NCBI GenBank assembly: GCA_027704905.1
Contig: CM051019.1
Span: 21,850,917-21,914,916, forward strand
Origin: Muraenolepis orangiensis
Taxonomy: Eukaryota; Chordata; Actinopteri; Gadiformes; Muraenolepididae
DNA length: 64,000 nt
Direction: 5' to 3'
Under the pieces are notes generated by a model. It was not told where the DNA came from and ran no database searches. It saw only the letters and a program-made list of their open reading frames with translations. Made by a program: the position numbers and the translations under genes. Below are positions 29,142 through 64,000 of this stretch, one piece after another. Every line of letters begins with the position of its first letter. The stretch's first letter is position 1.

Positions 29142-31077
29142 TTTATTTATATTCAACATTTACATAACTGAGTGTTTCAGTACAGCGTTCCATGTCTCCG
29201 TACACAACTTAGTTTATCATCATCATCATCATCATTTCTACAGGTCAAAGGTCAAAATAAAGCTGGGGACACTTTGGTAACGGCATGGCACTCTGATCCA
29301 GGGTGAAGATGGCAGCAGTAGGTGGTGTTTGTGTGGAGGTTAAGACAGCTTTGCAGGACTGTCGCAGCTTCCAGGACATTTGACACTTTTCCCGTTCCCC
29401 AAGAACGTGTGGTTCACGGTTGGTGTGTGGAAGATGGAGGGTTGTCATGGGAACCATGGCTTCAGTGAAAACCACAAAGCGTTGAAATACAATTAAGTAG
29501 AACCACATTCAGTGGCGCCTCGATGCACCAGGGACAACTTAACGACTGAATGAGTGGAAGCAAAAAAATTAAATAAGTAATTGAATCAGTACATTTGAGA
29601 CTACACTTTAGGAGGAGACGGCCACACTGGACGTGGAGTGGGTAGGTGTGTGTTCAATAGTGTGATTTAAAAAAAATGACTTGCGTTCAGAAGTATGAAG
29701 TGTTTTAAGTCTGAGGTACATACTGTAGTTAGGATCCTGAGGCTTTTTGAGCCTCTTTATTTTGATATAACGTGTGAGATGTGAGCGCTGCCTGCCGTTA
29801 CGTCTTAGTAAAGCATGTGTTCCAAAATAAAAACCCTCGTGCTTTAAATTCACAACCAATTAATCCTTCAAACCGTCATCATCGTCATCATCAGGGCGTA
29901 TCCAGACTGCACCAAAACAAAATAATAATAAAAGGGAACATCGTAAACGCATTGGTGACCACTCATCGTATCGGTTCCCCCGGTCTCAATGAAGACACCG
30001 ATTAACACAAGCTTGTTTGGCGTGTACCTTTGGTCAGTCGGGACAGGAGGGCCAGAGGACACCGTGCGGGGGAGGGGTCAAAGAGGTTGGCAAACAGACG
30101 CCATGTTTAGTTCACCACACCAATCACCACAAGTCGTGACGTCGTGAAGTCCACAGTAATGAGATACGGAGCCGGTTACCTTGGCGATAAAAATACTGTT
30201 TTAAAAAAAAATGTATTAAAGAAAGACCGAAGAAGAAGAGACGCCAGGGCCGACTTGTACCATCGACGGTGGGGTTCCCCGGGACGCCCCGTCCCGTGCG
30301 TTCGGAGTGGTTCTGACTCGGTGGAGAGGAGAGGAGAGTGCGGTCATGGAGCGGGATTAAGACGGGATTTGGGGAGTTCATCATGAAAAGGTAAAACTCC
30401 TATAATTACTTTTATTTTTGGCTGGACTGGACCGAGCAGGCTTTCATTTTGGTTTCTACACAGATGAAAAGGTTTATTTTAATTAGCTCTGGGGGGGGAT
30501 AACTAGTCTGTACAACACCGTGCCGGGGGCTGGTCGTTCCATTCAGCGTGCCGGATGTCCCTTTGAAAACCGCTGCTTAAATACAACCCGTGGCGCCAGA
30601 TTCCAGACTCCCGTTGGACGTCAAATCAAACGCTCCTCGTCCTCCGGGGCTCACGCCTACAACAGGGCAGTTCCTCCCCGGCGGGGACGCTCAACAATAA
30701 AGTTCAGAAGTCTTGGAAATGACTCCACATTCCAACAACCAAACAAAACACTGCTTCACGTCCTTAGAAATGTGTTTGCCCCCCCGCCGCCTTCTGGTGT
30801 GGCGTGATGATAGCCTAGCATGACCACTAGCAGGCCTCCTGGTGTCCAGAAGAAGTTGTGGGCGGGGCCTGAAGACGCCCGAGCACTGAGCCAGAGACAC
30901 CTGGACCGGGAGGTTAGTGTTTTATTCTTCAACAAGATGTCCCATACAGAATTACTGGCGAGTTAGGGGTCAAAAACCAAAGGCCGGAGATAAACACACC
31001 ACACACACAGGAGTTGGAGGGCCAGCGAGGAGTGGGTTAAAAGGTGGAGTGGTTAAGAAGGATGTTCACATTTGGAG

Positions 31078-31141
<64 letters not shown>

Positions 31142-31317
31142 AAGAGTTTGCAAGAAAAAAAATGAAAGAGAGAGAGAAAGCGAGAGAGTGCGAGAGAGAG
31201 AGAGAGAGACATTGAGCACCAGTCTCGTTGTTCGTTGCTATGGTAACTTGTTCACTGCTCTTGTACGTGTAGTGGTTTGTTCGTGGGCTCACTGGAGGTG
31301 AGTGCGGAGGTCAGAGG
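29142..31317 (-). other. Candidate ppp1r13b 3'UTR with two possible poly(A) signals
   Basis: Downstream of the stop codon the minus strand has AATAAA at 30921-30926 and another at 29142-29147. The 3'UTR would be about 0.4 kb or about 2.2 kb respectively. The interval includes a GT tract (31076-31140) and a plus-strand GA tract (31160-31210). No coding sequence was recognised in 28,300-31,300. Confidence 0.35.
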
Positions 31318-59136
<27,819 letters not shown>

Positions 59137-59145
<9 letters not shown>

Positions 59146-59272
59146 ATCGGCGACGTTGTAATGTCAACACGACGTCGGGACATTGGCGAATAAGCTCCGG
59201 GGCTTTGGGGTCCAGTCGGCCCGGAGCCTCCCTGCCGAGTGGAGGTCTCACCCAGACGGGCTCTAGTCCGCT
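59137..59272 (-). other. ppp1r13b: ppp1r13b exon 2: 5'UTR plus start codon (Met-Met-Pro)
   Basis: The exon is bounded by a pyrimidine-rich acceptor (CTCCTACAG, minus strand) and the donor GTAAGTA at 59136-59130. Only nine coding bases are present, ATGATGCCA, giving Met-Met-Pro; human ASPP1 also begins MMPMILTV. The next exon supplies MILTV. A 13-codon uORF ends on the start codon (see separate entry). Confidence 0.85.
59142..59183 (-). promoter_or_regulatory. uORF2 in the ppp1r13b leader, ATGA overlap with main start
   Basis: On the minus strand an ATG at 59183-59181 opens 13 codons (MSRRRVDITTSPI) and stops at TGA 59144-59142. That stop overlaps the main ATG (59145-59143) as ATGA. The upstream ATG has a weak context (C at -3); the main ATG has G at -3. 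The arrangement would suit leaky scanning or termination-reinitiation, which is inference. Confidence 0.7.
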
Positions 59273-59604
59273 CTGTAGGAGAACCACAGGCCAGCCTTAC
59301 ACACCAGTCCATAGCTGCTGGAATACATGGCGACACCGTCCTAGCGGGTGGTTGATGCGTGTCCTAACGTACGGGGTTAGACTGAACCTATATTGGGACT
59401 AGGAGTCTCCCTGGCCTAGACAGGGAGTCTCCAGCTATCAACAAGCCGCCGCTGCTGCTGCTGCTCGCAGGGCTAGTCAACAACAGCCATAGCGCACAAT
59501 TCAACGTTCATTGCGTTATAAAACGTGGTTGCCAACCGGTTAAACGTAGACTTTACTCACCAATGTCGAAACGGAGTCATTTTGTGAAGCAAATGTAATT
59601 TCAT
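59272..59604 (-). promoter_or_regulatory. uORF1, split by the leader intron
   Basis: On the minus strand an ATG at 59604-59602 reads 14 codons (MKLHLLHKMTPFRH) to the end of exon 1. The last two exon bases, TG, plus the first base of exon 2, A at 59272, make a TGA stop. The uORF therefore closes only in spliced RNA. It assumes that transcription starts upstream of 59604. Confidence 0.55.
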
Positions 59605-59830
59605 GTTCGCCCCTCTCCGCGTCCACGTTCCTCGGTTAGCTAACCGTAGCCAGCTGTCAGTCAGCTAACTCCCAACGACGTCGTTAGCTCCTCGGCTAAC
59701 ACTCAGAGGTGGCTAACGGAATCCAACGCGATTTTCAAGTTGTCGTTAGAATAACGTCGACATTACGTGGACCGCAGTTCACGACAGGCGGAGTGGTTCT
59801 TGTTCGGTGTTGAAATGTAGCGTGTGTTTA
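59561..59830 (-). other. ppp1r13b: ppp1r13b noncoding exon 1 (5' end approximate)
   Basis: A strong 5' splice site (GTGAGTAAAG on the minus strand, starting at 59560) ends an exon whose sequence upstream is CpG-rich. The matching 3' splice site is at 59273-59278 (CTACAG). The transcription start is not determinable. A TATATA-like string at about 59864-59873 would suit a start near 59,835, which is inference. The last 44 nt carry the first 44 nt of an upstream ORF whose stop codon is completed in the next exon. Confidence 0.6.
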
Positions 59831-59990
59831 AATCCCGGGATAGACGGATGGATTCGCGGAGTGCAGTATATAAACCGTAGGCTAACGCGCTAGCCAAGCT
59901 AGGTGTCGAAAACAGCTCGAATCCAGTTGTTGACGACCGGAGAAAGGGGCGGGGCTCCCGGGAAGCACCGTGAAAGCCACGCCCATAGAT
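59561..59990 (-). promoter_or_regulatory. ppp1r13b promoter/CpG region
   Basis: This is a CpG-rich stretch upstream of and across noncoding exon 1. Visible elements are a GGGGCGGGG GC box at about 59946-59954, an inverted CACGCCC at about 59978-59984, a TATATA string at about 59864-59873, and seven or more copies of GTTAGC/GCTAAC between about 59633 and 59886, one of them the palindrome GTTAGCTAAC. No binding data are implied. Confidence 0.5.
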
Positions 59991-60094
59991 TTAATATTTA
60001 TACTCCTTTATTGGCATCTTTATTGGCATTTTTACTGCTGATTAGATTCGATTCGATTCGATAAGATTCGATAAGATTCAAATACATACATACG

Positions 60095-60565
60095 TTGATA
60101 CAAGCATCAACAGGTAGATTGCAGGGGCTGTGTCCAGGGCTGTGTGCTGAGCCCTCTCTTCACCCACGACTGCACTTCTCTACATGGTACAAACACCATC
60201 ATCAAGTTTGCAGACGACCCAACCAACGGTGGTGGACCTCATCAAGAACCACGATGAGGCAGCCTACAGGGAGGAGGTCCAGCACCTGGTGGCAACAACC
60301 TGGCCCTCAACACCAAGAAGACCAAGGAGCTCATCGTGGACTTCAGGAAGACCTGAGCTGGCACACATGGTGCCCCCATCCTCATCAACGGGGTGGAGGT
60401 CGAGCGTGTCTCCAGCTTCAGATTCCTGGGGGTCCACATCTCCGAGGAGGACCTCTCCTGGTCCCTCAACACGGCCTCACTGGTAAAGAAGGCTCATGCC
60501 AAATCCTGTCGATGTACTGTACTTGTGCTGTGCACTGACAATACATTTGAATCGAATCTAATCAA
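60095..60565 (+). mobile_element. LINE (L2/CR1-like) reverse-transcriptase fragment, frameshifted
   Basis: Pieces in different frames read DEAAYREEVQHLV, then VERVSSFRFLGVHISEEDLS and WSLNTASLVKKAHAKSC, typical of the C-terminal part of the fish non-LTR reverse transcriptase. The 3' tail (TGTACTGTACTTGTGCTGTG) resembles 43700-43740 and 50910-50950. The reading frame is broken; it is a decayed copy. Confidence 0.75.
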
Positions 60566-61119
60566 ATTTAGTGAGCAGGGGTATGCAGTTATATCAACAG
60601 TTGTAGATAAATATATGCATATACACTATATTTACAAAATAATGGTTTGAATCATATGTTAATATTTGCCCGTATTCATTGGTTATGGTATTATCTACGG
60701 TGGAAAACACAAGTCATAACATTTAAGCAGTTATTGGAATATGATTTGAGAATTAAATAATTTGATTGTATATTTATTAAATGTAAGCAGTTAGCGACAC
60801 CAAGTGGTGAAGGTTGGTACGGATCTCGAGGCGTGTGGAGAGAGGTACCGTAAGAAGAACCATGACGAAAGTAGCACAGAATCTTTATTTAACTAAAAGC
60901 CGGCTTTTAGAAACAGAACAAATAACGAATATAAATATTCAATAAAAGTACAGTGTAAGACCTGAATCTCTTTACAGTTTGCGTATTCATACATGTATGT
61001 TTGGGGCTGGATGTAGACCACCAAAAAGGCACAGCATGGGCTAATTTATTATGTTATGTTAGCAACGGACAATATATGTCAAATAGATCAAGCATAACAA
61101 TATAAGTGGGCACCATCTC

Positions 61120-61930
61120 TCCCCCCCTACGGCCCGGTCGCCGGTTCCCCAGCATCCGTACAAGGACTACCAGGTTTAAGGACAGTTTTTATCCACAGGC
61201 AGTGACCTACTGAACTGCTAGGAGTGCTGCCACTATCATAACATTGTCATTAACATTACACTATCATAACATGTCATTAACATTACACTATCATAACATG
61301 TCATTAACATTACACTGTCATGCTTTGCTGGACTTTCTGTACTCCTGGATTAAAGTTACTGCACTGTTCTGCACTGAATTCATTCTGCACTACTGGCACT
61401 TTAACATGCTTTTTTAATACTTTTTGCACAATTCAACACATGTACATATCATCCATCAGTCACTTTATTTATTGTGTACAGTATTGTTATAGTATAGTGT
61501 TGTTTATGGTATTTAGTATAGCATATCATAGCTAGTATATAGTGTTTATAGTATAGTATTGTATAGTATAGTATTGTATAGTTACATTTACATTTACATT
61601 TACATTTAGGGCATTTGGCAGACGCTTTTATCCAAAGCGACTTACAAGGTGTACATTTGTTGAAGTAGACCATAGCATAACACTGAGGTACGCCAACATA
61701 ACAATAGAGCAGTTCACAAGCATTCATATTATTCACAAGATGAATAACACAATGTGGTACTGCCAGGTCACCTGCTTAAGTAGCTGTGATAAGAGCGTGT
61801 TATCAACATTAAGGATATACACTTGCTAGAATAGTTAAGTATAGTATTGTTGTAGTAAATCCATACCGCGGGAGGAAATGGGGAGTAAGCATTCCAAATG
61901 GCAAATAAAAAAACATAAATCTTGAATCTT
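61120..61930 (+). mobile_element. LINE 3' end with nested insertion
   Basis: Plus-strand RRFPSIRTRTTRFKDSFYPQ then AVTY and a stop resembles the C-terminus of fish non-LTR retrotransposon ORF2. A 3'UTR follows with TGTACATATCATCCATCAGT, also seen at 33706-33730. At about 61581-61830 a second repeat with the GCTTTTATCCAAAGCGACTT core interrupts it. The LINE tail then resumes (CCGCGGGAGGAAATGGGGAG). Confidence 0.75.
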
Positions 61931-62031
61931 GGAAGGACTCCCAGACATACCAATCATCCAAAGTGTTTGTGCGTTGGACAGTTACACAAGTTAACATTGT
62001 GTTGGATAACTCCATTGTGGGTTCCTTGTCT

Positions 62032-62079
62032 TCATTTTACTCGGCCGTGAGTGCTCAGTTGATGAAGTACATTTTCCAC
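62032..62079 (-). CDS. hint3: hint3 terminal coding exon
   Basis: Acceptor TCGGTCGCAG is followed by 15 codons, VENVLHQLSTHGRVK, and TGA at 62034-62032. Phase 0 matches the preceding exon. The V-x-x-L-x-x-L pattern is compatible with the HINT3 C-terminal helix. Identification is by position, phase and splice site; sequence similarity is weak. Confidence 0.7.
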   Translation of the reverse strand: MENVLHQLSTHGRVK

Positions 62080-63829
62080 CTGCGACCGAGAACAACCGTT
62101 ACTATTTCAGATATACTGAGATCATTTTCTAGAAAGTGAATTCAGAAACCATCAAGTAGTGAGTTAGGATAGAAAATAAGTCAACAATGTTTGAGTCCTA
62201 AAGATATTATTGTAAAAACAAACATCTTTCCTAAACAAGATGTCCCTGGGACGTTTCCACGCCATGTAGGGTATGTGTGGGTTGAGGTTGGGGGGGTGGA
62301 CGGTAATGTACCAGTAGGGCAGTGCCAGGTACACACAGGCCTATACCACTTGTATCACTCAGTATACCCACTGCTAGTTCTCCTCTGATGAGCATCTTTC
62401 AGTAGGGTATTGCAATGGCCAAATCAAAAGAGACAGAACATGAGTATAGCTAATCCAATAATTGCAAACTGCCTCTTGACAAAGTTCATTTTATAAAGTT
62501 GGCGCACTCTGGCCTACGAGACAGTTTACTAAATAACCTACTAGCCATGAGAGAGAGGAACTAAGGAATAGTTCCTTTGAATGCATAATTATGTAGTTGT
62601 CTCAACCTATAGTCTGTGGGCCAGTATTGATTGCAAAATCTGAACCTCTTCCTTGGCTTATGTTCATTTATCCTTTATTGGACGGGACAAAAACCTGTAT
62701 ACCCACTCCCCCAGGTACCACTAGACCAGTGTAGACTACCAGTACCCACGTGATAAACCAGGTACCACTAGACCAGTGTAGACTACCAGTACCCACGTGA
62801 TAAACCAGGTACCACTAGACCAGTGTAGACTACCAGTACCCACGTGATAAACCAGGTACCACTAGACCAGTGTGGACTACCAGTACCCACGTGATGAACC
62901 AGGTACCACTAGACCAGTGTAGACTACCAGTACCCACGTGATGAACCAGGTACCACTAGACCAGTGTAGACTACCAGTACCCACGTGATGAACCAGGTAC
63001 CACTACACCAGTGTAGACTACCAGTACCCACGTGATGAACCAGGTACCACTAGACCAGTGTAGACTACCAGTACCCACGTGATGAACCAGGTACCACTAG
63101 ACCAGTGTAGACTACCAGTACCCACGTGATGAACCAGTACACTACACCAGTGTAGACTACCAGTACCCACGTGATGAACCAGGTACCACTAGACCAGTGT
63201 AGACTACCAGTACCCACGTGATGAACCAGGTACCACTAGACCAGTGTAGACTACCAGTACCCACGTGATGAACCAGGTACCACTACACCAGTGTAGACTA
63301 CCAGTACCCACCGTGATGAACCAGTAGGACTGGGGCCCGTAACGACTGAGGGACCTGCTGTTCATCTCGCTGGCTGGGGCCAGGACATGCAGGTGGAGGT
63401 GGGGAACAGAGGAGAAGGGAGGCAAATGGAAGCCCATTCTGCAAAGATCCAACATCCAAAGGAAAAGATAGATTATTACACGTGTACACTTATAAAGGTA
63501 GGCTTTTGTGTCTCGCTATAGGCTAACATTATTGTATTTCCGGCAGGGGAGGTAGAGCCACTCCAGACCCCAGGCTTTAGGCCATCTCTGGTTGGACTCA
63601 CTGAGAGCCCACTCAAAGACTATTTCCTGTCACTGATGGACACCATTTACTAATGGTTCCATCTGGTTAAATCAGGCCACAGGAAGCTTTTCTTTCAGCA
63701 TGTATAATAACATCATTTACAACATTGAATTGAAGAGTAATTAGGAATAGTTCATTTACCGGACATCCTGAAGGTCACTGACGTTGTTCTTCTCCAAAAC
63801 GTTTCTTCCCATTTCTTTCATCTGCTGTA
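62032..63829 (-). CDS. hint3: hint3, last three exons (5' part outside window)
   Basis: Histidine triad nucleotide-binding protein 3 belongs to the HIT hydrolase superfamily, which acts on nucleoside phosphoramidates and adenylates. Exons at 63760-63829, 63312-63438 and 62032-62079 join in phase. They encode QQMKEMGRNVLEKNNVSDLQ, then MGFHLPPFSSVPHLHLHVLA (containing the HxHxH active-site motif), YGPQSYWFIT, and a C-terminal tail VENVLHQLSTHGRVK. MGFH.PPF.S..HLHLHVLAP is HINT3-type rather than HINT1/2-type, and SYWFIT also occurs in human HINT3. The tail diverges and is slightly longer than human ADHLIEKLRT. The gene is tandem to ppp1r13b, same strand, about 2 kb upstream of its promoter. Confidence 0.9.
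62713..63311. repeat. 47-bp minisatellite in hint3 intron, abutting the 5' splice site
   Basis: About 12.5 units. Each contains the plus-strand string GTACCCACGTGATGAACC, nearly the reverse complement of the hint3 exon end plus donor (one C fewer than the exon's CCACCGTG). Every one of the 12 intronic units has CACGTG, and most have GGTACC. Confidence 0.9.
63312..63438 (-). CDS. hint3: hint3 exon with HIT catalytic motif
   Basis: Acceptor TTTGCAG, 127 nt, donor GTGGGT after ACG. It encodes 42 full codons including HLHLHVLAP, whose alternating His are the histidine triad, and YWFIT at the end. The intron minisatellite starts directly at the donor and repeats this exon end. Confidence 0.92.
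63760..63829 (-). CDS. hint3: hint3 internal exon
   Basis: Seventy nt between acceptor TTGAAACAG and donor GTAAAT. It reads QQMKEMGRNVLEKNNVSDLQ then DV, and ends CG, completed by A of the next exon to give Arg before MGFH. Confidence 0.87.
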
Positions 63830-64000
63830 CTGTTTCAAAATAAGTGATTCAACTGAAGGGTTAACACTTTTATTTGCATCTCAAATAAACATTAACATTG
63901 AACATTGCATTGTATGTTTCCATATTGTGCACATAAAACGTCTTCAGCGCATTCTCTTTTGTTAGTTCAACATTTCCTGGCGCAAACTATTTTTCAGAAT

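Overview
The window is vertebrate genomic DNA, most likely from a teleost fish. It has split genes with GT-AG introns, fish-type LINE tails, tRNA-derived SINEs, hAT-type MITEs and an extreme density of microsatellites and minisatellites. Such a heavy load of dinucleotide repeats recalls gadiform (cod-like) genomes, but that placement is an inference.

Layout. About 1-31,000 is intergenic and repeat-dominated: CA, CT/GA, TAC and CAC arrays plus many minisatellites. I recognised no protein-coding gene there. A CpG-containing promoter-like block at about 27,640-28,240 may start an unidentified minus-strand transcript. About 31,318-59,900 is a complete minus-strand gene, ppp1r13b (ASPP1). I placed every exon by splice sites, reading phase and my recollection of the human ASPP1 protein. 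One noncoding exon and 17 coding exons join without a phase break into a 1,088-residue protein. A further 129-nt phase-matched exon would make it 1,131. About 59,950-62,000 is a spacer with LINE debris. About 62,032-63,829 holds the last three exons of hint3, also on the minus strand; its 5' part lies beyond the window.

The protein order of ppp1r13b is an N-terminal beta-grasp domain, a long Gln-rich coiled coil, a Pro/Ser-rich linker, the RVKF PP1-docking motif, ankyrin repeats and an SH3 domain. ASPP1 regulates p53-family apoptosis targets and PP1. HINT3 is a histidine-triad hydrolase of nucleotide conjugates. Nothing in the sequence links the two functions.

Most notable observations: (1) three ppp1r13b introns place tandem repeats (983, 486 and 236 nt, all AG-free in the transcript) between a CTAAC-type branch-point candidate and the 3' splice site; (2) in hint3 a 47-bp minisatellite looks like tandem amplification of the exon end plus its 5' splice site, making about 12 decoy donors, each with a CACGTG E-box; (3) the ppp1r13b leader has two uORFs, one whose stop codon is built by splicing and one whose stop overlaps the main start as ATGA; (4) several dispersed repeat families recur within the window.
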